A stretch of 64,000 nt of DNA from Vigna angularis (GCF_016808095.1 NC_068975.1:31581001-31645000), one strand, 5' to 3'. Numbered from the stretch's first letter, positions 1 through 14,541 are shown. Numbers and translations are program-made. Notes: generated by a model not told the origin, from the letters alone.

Positions 1-1
1 T

Positions 2-1159
<1,158 letters not shown>

Positions 1160-3900
1160 ACGTAAATTTGAAGCTCACATGCTGATAAATTACTACTGTC
1201 TTTTTTATTTTGGTAACCAGGACTGCCATTATCATTGTTGCGTAGAGAGAACTGAGTTTTGAAGTGAGTTTCTGAGTAGAATAGTTATTTAGTGACATGC
1301 TTTGTCTGTATTTATTCCTTGCACTATGGGTAGACCTCGATTATCAACCATCAACCGAAAAGATGCAATCAAGTATTCAACTTGTAGGTTTATGCCTAAT
1401 ACCCCAGTAGAAATCAAGGTGATAAAGAAGTGCCTTCTGTTCATGTCTGTTGCTTCTGCCCTCCTCAGGTTGCCAATATTGGTGTGGAAAGGGGCATTGG
1501 TTTTCGTTGCCAGTTTTTCTGGTGAAAGGCATTGAATGGCAAAAAGTATGCATTTGAAATTCAAATATAATCCTCGTGGGAAAATTTATACAACAATGAC
1601 TAAAATTTAAATCCCTCTTTGACTTATTATAGACAGTTTTAGCATATCCTATTTCCGAAGTTGCTGCTTGTGCACGCTTGGTGAAGTAGCACTTGATTCA
1701 AATATTGATAGTTCATTTTCTTCTTTATAGTTTCCTTCACCTATTAAAGTCCAAGGGCCTGGTGTGATTTCTTTTATTGATAATAACGAGTAAACGTCAA
1801 TAAGACCGAAAATAGAAAATAGTATTAGAGGTGGAAGGAAGCATTCCCAATGAAATTGTACATAATAGTAGTGCTGTATTTTGGGAAAAAGTTGTAATTA
1901 TTTTTATATATATGGCCATGGATTGGATATAATAATCTTTTATTCTTACCCTTTAGCTTTTTGGCTTCCCATGTCCAAGGCTCTCTCAACACGGCTCTGC
2001 TGCCTATTGTTCTCTCTGGACATTTTTAAAAAATATTTTTGAAGTTTTATTTTTTGTTTTATTAGTTTCGAAATGAGATCCCTAAAATGAATACATTAGT
2101 TTCATATAATCATAAAATGACCATTAAGACCGTGATATTTATTAGTAAAAATCAAAGTATTGGTTAATGTACTCAAAATTTAGGGACTGGATTTGCTTGA
2201 ATTGCTTTGCAACGAGAGCAAATACGAGTTATCATTACTCTAAAGGGTATCGGCATCAGTTTTTGACAGTCTCGTACATGTCGAAACTCTTCTTGAAGAC
2301 AATCAAATATTAATTATTTATGTAAAACAATTCGGCACTTGCAAAATATTGTCCCATACTCGAGGGAATAATACAAGGTGAAACATATCTTACCATTTTG
2401 ACATCATAACCACAATTCATACATTCATCACCTAGAAGTAACAATTGGATTCTTCATAATTTTCAAATTTTGAATGCTACTGGTTTTTCCTATAGCTAGC
2501 ACTGTGTGCTTTGTAACATTTTTTTATTATTAACTGTTTTCCACGATTTCTAATTTATCATATTATAAAATAGTGTTCATCATAGATGGCGCAAATTATT
2601 TAATAAGTGTAAGTATTTTTACCTTAACAATTTATCGTTTTTAATTTTAATCGGATAATTATTATTAGTTTAAGTCTCTTTCTCTCTCTCTATATATGTT
2701 CCTTTCATATTTATGGATGCCTGGTACACAAAAACATTTTAGTTTTCGAGGAATCTAAAGTTGAAATTTCTAATGCTTTGTTTATATTTTAAAATAACCT
2801 TTTTGAGAAAATCAAGTTTTTTTCAAAATTGTTCTCATATGGGAAGTTGGAATCTAACTTTTTGAAATTAAAAAATATCAATGTGATAAAAATATCCCAC
2901 TACTCTTATTTGTTCACATAATGCGATAAATAATTAAAATTTATAGTAGAAATACCATGTTACTTTTTAATTTCCATGAAACTTGGTAAGTATTGCTATA
3001 AATATTTATGACAAATGAAACATATCTTAGTTTTTAATTGTTTTTTACCAATAATGTAATATATGGAGAGCTAGGACCTGTTTAGACCAAATGTAAAACT
3101 TGGTCAAATTAAATATTTACTATTTTTTTTTATAAAATGCTAATTCTATCAATCCAATTGTTGAAGTTTGTTATATTTGGTGACTGTGCATAGAAATTGT
3201 TAACATAATCTTTTCAAAAATAAATTTGATAGAAAAGAAGTTACACTTTCATACATAAATATATTTAATTTACTATTTATTGAAGTTTATCTCAGAACTA
3301 AATATATTTTACAAAAAGTAATTAATACAAGAGATATTATGGATTGAGTCTTATAAAATAGAACATATATCATTAATTACTTCTAACTGGAGTCTTGTAA
3401 TAAGTTCGCAAATGTTAAATTACAACCATCTAACCATTAAATTAAAATATTTTATTGAAAAATATTTAATACTATATTAAAAATAAGTTATTATATATGA
3501 TAATTTTCTAATTATAAGTGAATTTTACCTAAGATTAATCTGTTATAGATATGTAATTTATATAAAATTTAATGAAGATGATTGGTAAGACAATGGAAAA
3601 ATATTCAATGATTATATATATACACACATATGGAAGAATGTTTACATTGATTAAAATTATTTGTTGTCAAAAGTAAATAAAAAATCTGTTTACTAAGGTT
3701 GACACCTAAAGTTTCATTTGATCTTGTCACGAGGATATGTTATAATCTGTCAATGTATCTTGTTTATTCAATGGTTGTGTATATGGCGAGCATGTTTCAT
3801 TGAACACAGTCCACCACTAACTTATTATATACAACATAACCCCATCCGTTGAATTGGTAATTTTGGTTCTACAATCATAGATACACAAGATTCATGAATG
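1160..3900. other. CFIm25 3' UTR followed by AT-rich intergenic DNA
   Basis: The first few hundred bases (to perhaps 1560) are probably the CFIm25 3' untranslated region; no clear polyadenylation signal can be assigned. The rest is AT-rich. No ORF there resembles a known protein, and I see no RNA gene or complete transposon. Confidence 0.5.
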
Positions 3901-3920
3901 TGTTGTCACTGTTTAGCAGC

Positions 3921-3927
3921 TATATAA
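3921..3927 (+). promoter_or_regulatory. Candidate TATA box of pectate lyase 1
   Basis: TATATAA preceded by GC-containing sequence, about 215 bp before the chosen ATG at 4138. Position is plausible for a plant promoter, but this is a motif match only. Confidence 0.4.
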
Positions 3928-4137
3928 CCATAGATTGCAATCATTAGTCAACCAACCCACGTCTTTGTTGGATTAATCTACACCAATCAATTCCTACGAG
4001 TAACTCTCAAATCAAGCAATTCACAGCATGCATGACCTTCTTCAAATCGTGTGCACCACCTTCTTGATTTACTCTTCTATTTGCCATCCATATTTATAAC
4101 TCCATCACCCTTTCGCCAGCGATCAAATTCTCAAGCT

Positions 4138-5846
4138 ATGGCCACTTTAACCATTCTCCTAATGCTCTCAGCATGCTCTCTACTCACTTTAGCTTCACCA
4201 CTGAATAACAGAGATTCAACAAAGGAGTTCGATGCCCTCTCTCCCATTCCAAGCTATATCACCGAGAGCAGCCCTAAGAATGTTGTGATGAACACAATAG
4301 ATTCATGTTGGCGAGGCAAAACGAATTGGGCTTCTAATCGCCAATCCTTGGCGGATTGTGCAATTGGCTTTGGCAAAGATGCCATAGGAGGAAAGTTTGG
4401 TGATGTATATGAAGTCACCGATCCTTCTGATGACCCTGTAGACCCAAAACCTGGCACACTTCGTTATGGTGCAATCCAAACAGAACCCCTTTGGATAACT
4501 TTCGCCAAGGACATGGTTATCTCGCTGAAGAATGAGCTCATGGTGAATAGCTACAAAAGCATTGACGGGAGAGGAGCCAAAGTGGAGATTGCAAACGGGG
4601 CTTGCATTACTATACAAGGTGTTAGCCATGTAATCATACATGGAATCAGCATTCATGATTGTAAGCCTGGTGATGGTGGCATGGTTAGGAGCACTCCTGA
4701 GCATGTTGGGTATCGTGAAGGCTCTGATGGAGATGCCATCAGCATATTTGCCTCCTCCAATGTGTGGATTGACCATTGCTTTTTGGCTCGTTGCACCGAT
4801 GGTCTCATTGATGTTATTCATGCCTCAACTGCAGTCACCATCTCTAACAATTACTTCACCCACCACGACAAAGTAAGAAATATGAAAAACATCTTTTCTT
4901 TTTCATCATGTATAACCAATAACTACTTTACCAATAACATAGAAAGAGTTAATAGAAGAATTTCTAACAGCTTTTTGTGTTTAAAATAGGGTTTGTTCAC
5001 TTAAGAAACTTTGTATAATTTGTATCCAGAGGCTGATATTAAGGATCGTTTGTTGTATGCACTCCTTGCAGGTGATGCTGCTAGGGCACAGCGATGAATA
5101 CAGCGCGGATAAAGTAATGAAAGTAACAGTAGCTTTTAACCACTTTGGCAGTGACTTAATAGAAAGAATGCCAAGGTAAAAGAATGGTTTGAATTTATTT
5201 ATTTTTGTTCATTTCCTTAAATTAATATTGATATATTTAGTTATTTGGATGATGAAATGCATGCAGGGTGAGATTTGGTTATGCCCATGTGGTGAACAAC
5301 CGGTATGACGAGTGGCAGATGTATGCCATTGGTGGCAGTGCCGACCCTACCATTTTCAGTGAAGGCAACTATTTTAAGGCTTCAGATGATTCTGCTGCAA
5401 AACAGGTAACTAAAAAAGCCACCGCCACTTCTCACAGAATCTTAAGCGTTTTTAGTGAATGTGGTTGATGTTTCTTTTCTTTATTATATTTCATAGACAC
5501 AGGAACACACCATTTATAAGACGTGTATGAAAAATCTTATAATTTTTTTAGGCTTTACTTTGAAAAAGAAAAGAATGATTGAATATTTTTGTTTATTTGA
5601 AAGTAACAGTTGATCCGTTGATAATAGGTTACGAAGAGGGAAAGTAGTGAAAAGTGGAATAATTGGAAATGGAGGAGTTATGGAGATGAATTCTTAAATG
5701 GTGCTTATTTTGTGCCATCTGGGTATGGAAGTTGCAGCCCATTGTATTCATCTGCTCAAACTTTCACAGCCACCCAGGCATCCATGGTGCCCTTCTTAAC
5801 TCTCAATGCAGGGCCACTCAACTGTGTTCTTCACAAACCTTGTTAA
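4138..5846 (+). CDS. Pectate lyase (polysaccharide lyase family 1), upstream copy
   Basis: Four exons: 4138-4872, 5072-5175, 5267-5405 and 5628-5846, encoding 398 aa, normal for plant pectate lyases. The ATG at 4138 (context aagctATGGCC) starts a hydrophobic signal peptide (about residues 1-20), so the product is probably secreted to the cell wall. Family marks: cysteine-bracketed N-terminal part ([22 protein letters not shown]), [22 protein letters not shown] at 210-214, [30 protein letters not shown], the [15 protein letters not shown] block containing the conserved arginines, and a C-terminal [13 protein letters not shown]. The enzyme cleaves de-esterified homogalacturonan by beta-elimination with Ca2+. 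Compared with the downstream copy it has about 25 extra residues after the signal peptide. Exon phases match the second copy at 9350, so the two arose by tandem duplication. Confidence 0.95.
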
Positions 5847-5849
5847 TTA

Positions 5850-7256
5850 CCTCTTTTCTTTATTTATTTTCATCATTTTGTTTCTTCAATTCAGTCATTT
5901 TTATACATAGCAGCAGAGTGTGAAAATGTTGGTGCAACCCTAGCATGGTGCATCTGGATCATTTTCTATTATTATAATTAACTTATGTTCTTTATTTAAA
6001 TAATTGTATATTATACTCTTAATTTCAGCAAGTTATTTAGTGCTATAATCCCTGCCATATAATAAACTAATAGCTCGTGGAAGCCATTAAAACTTTTGCA
6101 GTTTCCAAATCAAGATAATAAGATGTAAATATATTGAAACCATAATTCCTAATTATTAGATTTTAGAGCGCGGGTAGGTAAATAAGTTAAATAAAAACTA
6201 ACTTGATAAAATTTATTGAATAAAAATATATTTACAATCCTATTATTATAGCTACTGTTAAAAGTAACTTTGTTTTAATATAAGTTGTCCATTAATTTTA
6301 TTTAAACGTAAATTAATATAAAAATTATAGCCCTCGTATCATGTAGACTTTTCTTGTTCACGTCTTTGGCATAAATTGAAAGTTTTGCCGTTTTGTTTTT
6401 CTTTTCCTATTTTTTTAATTAAAAAGTGGTACAAGACTCTTAACAAAAAATGCTACTTTTTTTTGTGTGATTTTCTTAAAGTTTGATTAAATTTAGGCCT
6501 GCCCAAAAAATAAATAATTTTATTAATTGAAAAAAATTTGTATGGATTTTTATCAAAGTATGAACTATGATATATTAACAATTTTTTTAACAATTTTTTG
6601 ACAATAGATTATATGTCACTATTTTATTAGTCTGTCTATTTGAAACGGACCAATCACAAATTATCACATTAGACTGTTGTTAAAAGTTGTCAAAAAAAAT
6701 TGTTAAAAGAAATATTATCTATGAAGAAAACATTGTTATATAAGGTTTAGTATATGTTTGTGGACGCGGACAAACTTTTCCCTACAAAAAATAAATAAGA
6801 ATAAAATGAAATGAATTTTGTATAAGTTAAAATTAGAGTGTGCATAATTAATTATATAAATTGAGAAAAATTATATAAAAATTTTTACAAATTAGTTTGC
6901 ATATAAATTAATTTTAATTATATATAAATTAAAAATAAAAATTCAAATAATTTAAATGAGAGAATTTTTATAAAGTTATATATAAATTAATTATAATTTA
7001 TGAAGAAACTCATTTTATTAAGATACTCGTCCAAACAAATAAATAATTTAATTGAACGTAAGAAATCAGATTAACTAAGAAGAAAGAAGGGGTTCGGGAA
7101 ATAAGTTTGAAAACATTAATATTGTTGGAAGAAGGGAATCAATTACATTGATTATATGATTTCTCTCCTAACAGTAAAACTCAACATTTGAACAGAAAAG
7201 AAATTATGTATTGATTTAGTAACGAGTTGTTAATGCGAGTAAGCTTATTTTTTCAG
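5850..7256. other. AT-rich intergenic DNA downstream of pectate lyase 1
   Basis: Contains the presumed 3' UTR of the first pectate lyase and a short foldback element near 6571-6716. Otherwise low-complexity AT-rich sequence without a recognisable gene. Confidence 0.5.
6571..6716. repeat. Short foldback (MITE-like) element
   Basis: The left end (ATATTAACAATTTTTTTAAC followed by TTGACAA) recurs inverted at 6685-6716 (TTGTCAAAAAAAATTG..., then AATAT). Arms of about 30 bp surround a roughly 80-bp unique centre. No certain target duplication was seen. Confidence 0.5.
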
Positions 7257-8209
7257 TTAGTATATTTTAGCACCTTATATATCATGGATTCTAAGTTGTT
7301 TTAAGGTTAAGAGTATTTTAATAATTTTCATTCTCAAAAAACCCTAAACCTTTACTCACCTCTCTCATTCCTCTGAACCCTTTTTTTTCATCTCTCTCCC
7401 TCCAATCTTTTTCTCTGTCATCCATACTGTAGCTCCAATTGAAAAAATCAGTAACACTTGCCGTTAAACAATTTGCCTTTGTAAAGATTTGAGTCATTGA
7501 CATATTCACCTTCAGTCAAAGGTTCATTCAAGATCTCTTCAATTTCACTATCTTCACTAACCTCTCTAATTTTATCATCTGCATATGTTGAATCATCATC
7601 TCTAAAAAAAACCCTCCAAACCAATTACCAATTTCTTCGAATGTCATTATGCTTGTGAAAATTAGATAAAATTATATACGACAAAAATTATAAAATGAAA
7701 ACTCATTATAAAATCATTTTTTGTAAGAAATTATTTAACAACTAGTGTTTCTGATTTTTTCCAGGCCAATTACAAATTCCTTTGATGTCATTATGCTTGT
7801 GAAATTAGATAAAATTATATAAGACAAAAATTATAAAATGAAAACTCATTATAAAATCATTTTTTTTTGTAAGAAATTGAGTATTTCTGATTTTTTTCCA
7901 GTCAATTACCAATTCCTTTATGCTTGTGAAAAATAGATAAAATTAGATAAGACAAAAATTATAAAATGAAAACTCATTATAAAATCATTTTTTGTAAGAT
8001 TGTTTAACGGTTTCTGATTTTTTTAATTGGGGCTACAGTAACGATGACAGAGAAAAGGTTGGAGCGAGAGATGAAAAAGAAAGGGTTGAGAGGAATGTGA
8101 GAGGTGAATAAGGGTTTCTTTTTTTTTGTTTTGAGAATGAAAATTATTAAAATATCCTTAACCTTAAAACTTAGAATCCATGATATATAAGGATATTTTT
8201 GTCTACTAA
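7257..8209. mobile_element. Foldback DNA element with long inverted arms and internal tandem repeats
   Basis: The left arm 7257-7480 and right arm about 8010-8209 are inverted copies: both contain the TTATATATCATGGATTCTAA block, a TTTTAATAATTTTCATTCTC block, a CTCTCATTCCTCT-type tract and an AATTGGGGCTACAGTA/ATACTGTAGCTCCAATT match. Between them, about 7620-8010 holds three degenerate direct repeats of about 125-150 bp (ATGCTTGTGAAA...GATAAAATTA...ATAAAATGAAAACTCA). No coding gene and no clear target duplication. A MULE-type or other foldback element is likely. Confidence 0.7.
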
Positions 8210-8260
8210 AACCCGGTACACATTACTAAAATGTACCAACTGAATACGCGCGTTAACAAA

Positions 8261-8399
<139 letters not shown>

Positions 8400-8434
8400 T
8401 TGTTCTTTTTAGGTTACACATTATAACTTACTAG

Positions 8435-9349
8435 CTTGTATTAATAATCTGAAAATTGAATCCAACTGACCTATCGGATAAAAAATATAAGAGAGCCAGT
8501 CTAGCTAAAATAATTAATGTAAAGAAAAACCATTTAAATTATTAAAAAAGGATTAAAGTCAACTTTTTTAGTACAGTATATTTATTTTTCTTTGGAAGAA
8601 AATCCAAATTATTTATTATTTTTTAAGTAAATGTGTTACATTTAGTGATGCTATTATATATTTATTTAAATCTTGAAATTTAACAGTTCACTGTAATATA
8701 ATTTTTATACGTTATTTGTTTTAAAAAAATAATTTAAATAACTTTCACATAATACAGAAATTAAATACTTTATAATTTATTTTAAAAGTAAAACAAATAT
8801 TTATAATAGTTTACAAACGAAAGCCTTAATATATTTCTTTTGCAAACTATTAGTGTTTTTGGTTACGCTTTGGTGCATATTATTAAATTTAGTTCCCAAT
8901 GTTTTTGTGCTTCATCATCACTACCCAATTAATAATTAATTATGATCAAATTAGTGACTAAAATCATTAGTTTTACAAATTTTTTCCAGGGAAATTAATT
9001 TTATAATGTTAGTGGTCGAACTAAACGAGCAATCTCATTAAGATATACTTAATTGAAATATATTTGTGAAAGTCAAAGACTAAATAATTTGGTACATTCA
9101 GAAATTTAATCAGTGTAGAATAAAATTTAAAGCATGAGATTTGCATTTTTGTCATCCTTGAGTGGAATTTTAGATGGTAATCGGCAATTAGCAGAGTCAA
9201 AGAAGCAGCACTCGTGCATCCACGTTTTGGTTAGCTCGATTAACAAAAGCAGAGAAATTAAAAGTCAAAGCTCTAAAGTGAATGCAGAACCTCATCAAAC
9301 ATCTATTAATAGAACTCACTCCAATATTGGTTGTCTCAGGCTTTGAAGC
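8435..9349. other. Intergenic/promoter region of pectate lyase 2
   Basis: AT-rich upstream DNA. The last 200 bp (9150-9349) is less AT-rich and probably includes the 5' UTR of the second pectate lyase. No convincing TATA box could be chosen. Confidence 0.45.
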
Positions 9350-10834
9350 ATGGCCACCTCTTCCTTACTCCTCTTGCTTTCATGCTTCATACTAAACCTT
9401 GCATCTTCATCACAAGCTGCAGTCCTGAACAAGATAGACTCATGCAGGCTTGCCAAATCCAATTGGGCATCAAATCGCCAAGCCTTGGCTGATTGTGCCA
9501 TTGGCTTTGGAAGTGATGCCATTGGAGGCAAATATGGAGCAATATATCAAGTCACAGATCCCTCTGATGATCCCATAAAACCAAAAGCAGGCACACTTCG
9601 TCATGCTGTGGTCCAAACACAACCCCTTTGGATCATTTTTGCCAAAGATATGACTATTCAGCTCAAGAACGAGCTTATCATGAATAGCTACAAGACCATT
9701 GATGGAAGAGGTGCTAAAGTGGAGATTGCTAATGGCCCCTGCATTACAATACAAGGTGTTAGCCATATTATCATACATGGAATTAGCATCCATGATTGCA
9801 GACCAGGCAAAGCTGGCCTTGTAATGAGCACCACGTCTCATGTTGGTCATCGCCTTGGCTCTGATGGAGATGCCATTAGCATATTTGCCTCCTCAAATGT
9901 TTGGATTGATCACTGTTTTTTGGCTCGTTGTGTTGATGGCTTGATTGACGTTATTCATGCCTCAACTGCGATTACCATTTCTAACAATTACTTTACCCAG
10001 CATGACAAAGTAAGCATTACCATTCTTACCAAAAAAAACAATATCATTCAACACTACACTGCTATAAATGTCCCTTAATCTAGGTAGATTGACCTTAAAA
10101 CGTTATTAGTAACTTCCGATATCATCACCCCTTTCATTATATATGGAGTATCTTTTTCTTATGTACGTATTGTTGACTAAAGATTCCTTGACTGCAGGTT
10201 ATGCTGCTAGGACACAGCGATGAATACACAGCAGATAAAATAATGAAAGTAACAATTGCCTTCAACCGATTTGGTAGTGGTCTAATTGAGAGGATGCCAA
10301 GGTGAGAGTGTATTTTATAGATTGAATTTCCAAAGAACGGGTTTAAAAAAGGTATATCTATTAACTTGTTTGTATTCATGCAGGGTGAGATTTGGTTATG
10401 CCCATGTGGTGAACAACAAATATGATGGGTGGAAGATGTATGCCATAGGGGGGAGTTCTAACCCAACCATTCTAAGTGAAGCAAACTACTATGTAGCTCC
10501 GAATAACCCTGCTTCAAAACAGGTAAGGAAAAGGATACAATCAAAGTAACATGAAATGAAACACCATATCCCATTAATACATGGCAGTACAAATTGAATT
10601 GGCTTTGGATGACAGGTTACCAAAAGGGAAATGAAGGGAAAATTGAAGAGTTGGAAATGGAGGTCTTCTAAGGATGCATTCCTAAACGGTGCTTATTTTG
10701 TTCCATCAGGCTATGGAAGTTGTGACCCAAACTATCCACCTTCTCAATCTTTTACTGCTGCACCTGCTTCATTGGTGCCTTCTATAACTCTAAACGCAGG
10801 TCCCCTAACTTGTGTTGTTGGTAAACCGTGCTAG
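9350..10834 (+). CDS. Pectate lyase (polysaccharide lyase family 1), downstream copy
   Basis: Four exons: 9350-10009, 10198-10301, 10384-10522 and 10616-10834, encoding 373 aa. The ATG at 9350 begins a typical signal peptide (about 1-23, cleavage near SSSQAA). Conserved blocks: [32 protein letters not shown] at 185-189, [49 protein letters not shown] and [16 protein letters not shown]. Predicted secreted, Ca2+-dependent pectate lyase. Exons 2, 3 and 4 have exactly the same lengths (104, 139, 219 nt) and phases as in the copy at 4138; the difference lies in exon 1, which is shorter at the N-terminus. The proteins are clearly paralogous but well diverged, so the duplication is not very recent. 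No disrupting mutation seen. Confidence 0.95.
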
Positions 10835-11207
10835 TTTTGTCTTGCATGCTGCATTTGTATGTTTCTCTCTCGCTTTTCTTGTTTTGGTTGATTCCCGAAG
10901 ACTCGATTTGGAGTCATGTATCAGAGTAGGCCAATTAACTCCTTTGTAGAATTGTGACACATGCTAGATTCGTTTCGTAAGGATTGTTGTAAGAAAAAGT
11001 GTAAAGGATATGATTCTCCAGCAGAGTACTTTCTCTCTAATAGACTATATATACATAAAACCGACATTAGTAAAGAAGACCATATCAAACTCGGAAAAAT
11101 TGGGACCCAATTCTATGACTGTATAATTGTGGTATATATAAATAAATAAACACAATGAAAAAGTAACAAAAGACAGATGTCGTCTGGTTCACATCATTTG
11201 GTTTTCT

Positions 11208-12540
11208 TCAGAATAGCCTATTTTCGTTGCTTTGGACACCACATGTGACTGGTGCTTTAGCTCTCACTTTCTTCAAGTACCAAACAGCAGCTCCAATTCC
11301 AAATGCACCGGCAACGGAAACGCCCGTAACTGTCCCTGCAGCCGCAATTCCAAACATAAGCCTAATCATCCACTTCAAAATCTCACATTAATTATATCTC
11401 TATCAACCGTTTTTAATCTCTGTACCTGCTATTACATGGACCCTCCTATTGTGCCTTGCAATGTCAAAATCTGTCAAACAACCAATAGTCTATTACACAC
11501 TAAAGTAAAATTTAAACACTTAAAACCCAATCATTTGTCTGTGAAAAGTTTAAAACTTGAACATTTGAGACAAAAACATAACAAATTAACAGCCAATCGA
11601 TGTGTATTGATAAGGCCATTTGAGGACTAAAACTTGGTAGTTAATTTGATTATAGGTGGTGGTTTTGTGCTGTATAATAGTGAAGAAACAAATGATGAGT
11701 ATAATCTTAAAATATTATTGAACTTGAACATATACCTTTGCAATGAGTTGTGGAGTTTCCATCCTTACAAAGACACGTGAAGCTCTGGTTCCGCGTGTCA
11801 AATCCACAAATTCCAGCTCCTTTCAACGGATCCTGGCACTGAAGGCAGCGCGTGGTAACAGGTATATCAAAATCAATTCTGATACCATATTCCGGAACCT
11901 GATCATCAGACATAGGAGCACCAACGTTCTTCCAATAAACGCTAGCATAACTGGTGCAATACTTAAGCATCAACCTAAGAGACTCGGTGGCTTTGGGATA
12001 GTACGAACAACAAGTACTGCGAGGGAGCGCAAAGGAGCACCCAGGCAAGTGTCTGCACAGATAGCTAGCACTGTCACAGGAAGAGTCACAGTGTTCAGGG
12101 AAATGCTCGCAGAACATGGGCTTGGGCTGAATGATGACGTTGTCCTCACTGCAGTTGAAGAACATGTACTCGTTCTGAGGAGAGAGCTTGAAGTGGGTGC
12201 TGCTGTCCAAGCTGAAGGGTCTAGTGGGACGAAACCTCTCACCATCCTCGCAGCTCCACATGAAGGGATCGGTCACCACAACGTGTGGATCAGCGTAGCT
12301 AACGTTGCGAACCGGGTATCTTCCCGAAGGGGTTCTGAGTTCGAGTTTTCCCGAGTTGGAACATGCAAAAAGGTGTCTGTAGTATGGGCTTCCGCATCCG
12401 TCGTCGATGCCGAAGGGATACTTGATGGGGATGTCCCCGCAGGATGTTCTGCACACGCTGGACTGAGATGTTGTGAGAGTGAAAGATGATGAGAAAATGA
12501 GTAGTGATAATGAGATTGTGTGAATGAGAAGCACAGCCAT
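11208..12540 (-). CDS. Wall-associated-kinase-type galacturonan-binding membrane protein without kinase domain
   Basis: Two exons on the minus strand: 12540-11736 and 11335-11208, joined in phase 1, giving 310 aa. Residues 1-25 are a signal peptide. The ectodomain is cysteine-rich, starting with CRTSCGDIPIKYPFGIDDGC, the hallmark of the GUB_WAK_bind domain, and continues to a second cysteine cluster (CLQCQDPLKGAGICGF) like the WAK-associated C-terminal region. Exon 2 encodes a glycine/alanine-rich transmembrane helix (about residues 270-290) and a 20-residue tail ending NENRLF; there is no kinase. Proteins of this type are placed at the plasma membrane with the pectin-binding-like part outside; the exact ligand is not known to me. 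Convergent with pectate lyase 2, whose stop is 374 bp away. Confidence 0.9.
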
Positions 12541-12647
12541 GAGAGACTTTCTGAATCACTTGATGGTTTTTCGAATCAGAAGTAGACACAAGTAAGAAGT
12601 ATAGGTGGTGAGAGCGGAAAGAAAATAAGAATATTAGTGAAGAGTTG

Positions 12648-12656
12648 CTTTTATAG
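12648..12656 (-). promoter_or_regulatory. TATA box of the WAK-type gene
   Basis: On the minus strand the sequence reads CTATAAAAG about 108 bp upstream of the ATG, a canonical plant TATA box at the usual spacing for a short 5' UTR. Confidence 0.6.
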
Positions 12657-12659
12657 TGT

Positions 12660-13443
12660 TCTTTTGCTTTTATTCCCTTTTGGTTTTGTTCTGCTTGCTT
12701 GTTGCTTTTGCTTTCTGCATTGTTAAGCTGTGGATTACTGGTTCAAGTAATCATCATGAGATTAAATAATTTGATTAATCCGTAAACGAGTTTTTAAAAA
12801 CTGAAACTTAAAAAACTCTTAATCAAATTATAGCAATCCTTCACTGATTAATCCGTACTGTTGAAAATAATTTGATCGATATATTATATAAAGAAACTAT
12901 CAACTTTCATTTTTTTGTACTTATTTCTATCTTTTTAATTGATTTTTCTACTGTCTTCGTCTTATAAGAAGTACATAATGAGCACCACCCATCTGGGCTG
13001 CAATTTCTTTTGGATCCAAAGGACAATAGTCCAAGTACAAGGATATTTATTTATTCACTTCTAATTTTTTTTAAAATTTTAAAATATTCAAAAAAATCCT
13101 ATATTCTATTTTTTTAATGAATTTTAAAATCTATTAAAAAATATTTAACGATTTTTATAATACGCTAAAATATTTTTTAAATTTTTTAATAAATTTCAAA
13201 ATTTATTAAAAAAAAACTTTCAACAAATTTCAAAATTTATTAAACCTTTTAAACAATCCTTAAATTTCAAAATTTGTTAAAAAAAATTTCAACAAATTTC
13301 AAAATTCGTTGAAAGAAAAATTCATTAAAAACCGTAAAAGAAAAAACGTAACATTTCGAAAATTGAAAATGAAAAAAAAAAACGTTGGGAGGTGCATGAA
13401 GAAACAACCCAAATACAAAGCACGAATTGGAAATCTAGCCCAG
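12660..13443. other. AT-rich intergenic DNA left of the large MULE
   Basis: Contains degenerate short repeats of the type AATTTCAAAATTTATTAAA between about 13070 and 13330. No gene recognised. Confidence 0.5.
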
Positions 13444-13452
13444 AAAATTCAA
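13444..13452. repeat. Left 9-bp target site duplication of the MULE
   Basis: AAAATTCAA immediately before the element, repeated exactly at 21932-21940. Nine bases is the target duplication length of Mutator elements. Confidence 0.93.
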
Positions 13453-13511
13453 GAGTGTTTCATCCTGCACCTCCAAGGATTTCATCCTGCACCTTCAATT
13501 TCCTAAAATGT
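13453..13511 (+). repeat. Left terminal inverted repeat of the MULE
   Basis: Begins GAGTGTTTCATCCTGCACCT and repeats the TTTCATCCTGCACCT unit a second time about 25 bp further in, so the end is itself a direct repeat. Inverted match to 21873-21931. Confidence 0.85.
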
Positions 13512-14541
13512 CCTTAATTAATAAAAAGTTTAAAAGTTTAATCTTTTGATTATTGAAAATTTCCGTACCACCATTGACTCCACCTCTATTTTCCACCAAT
13601 TAAGAAACATGCATTCTGCTCCTCTATACCCCTTCACCCCTGCACTCCTTGGACCCTTCATTCCTGCACCCCTCACCCTTACACATCTTGCATCCCATTT
13701 TTTTTATAAAGAAACCATACGCTCTTTCACAACTCTTCACATGACTTTGATAATATTTTTTTTCTTGAGAGTGATTGAGTATTATCTAAAGAGAAGTATT
13801 GTTCGAGTGTGCAGTTTGGAGTGGTGTATTGGCAGCTTGACTCTTTGTGTTGGTGCAGTTTCGGATTACCTTATTCTTCTTTGTGTTTTTGCTGTAGAAA
13901 GAGGTTAGTATTTGTTTTTAATCTGTGTGCATAGATAGATTTCATGGTTGGATTATTACTGATGGAGATGTAATTTAGTTTCATTAATATGTTTGCATGC
14001 TACCGAAAATGAAGTTATAAACGTGTAAAAACGAAAAAACGATATGAACTCATCGACTGCGGATAGCCGATGATGCTTATCGGATGTGGAGATTCGATTG
14101 ATGCGCATCGGATGTGGACATCCGATTATATGAAATTTCGGATATACATATCCGATACTCAACTTAGATTATATTAAATATTATGTATGTTGTTTACTTT
14201 ATTTAGTTTATTTATTTTTAATATTTAAATTAATTTTTGATCTTACATATGATTTTGAAACAAATTGAGAATAACCAAATGCATAAGAATCAGACGTGGA
14301 GATCCGATAGTGAGAATTCAGGTATCAATATCCGATACATGTTTAATATTATACATAAAACTTTAATTATGTTATTATTTTAATTATTTTATTAATTTTA
14401 AAATTATTTATGATTTTGTATTAGTCTATAATGAAATTAGATATTTTTTAATTGATATAATTTTGTTTTCTAAATTTATTAAAATTAATAAAAGTAATTT
14501 ACCATAAAAAAACTCAGTTACCAATCTCATATGGAAATTCG

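Noticed and set aside
11743..12489. 248-codon plus-strand frame opposite the WAK-type gene
   Set aside because: Antisense shadow of a real exon; the minus-strand reading has a signal peptide, domain and splice structure.
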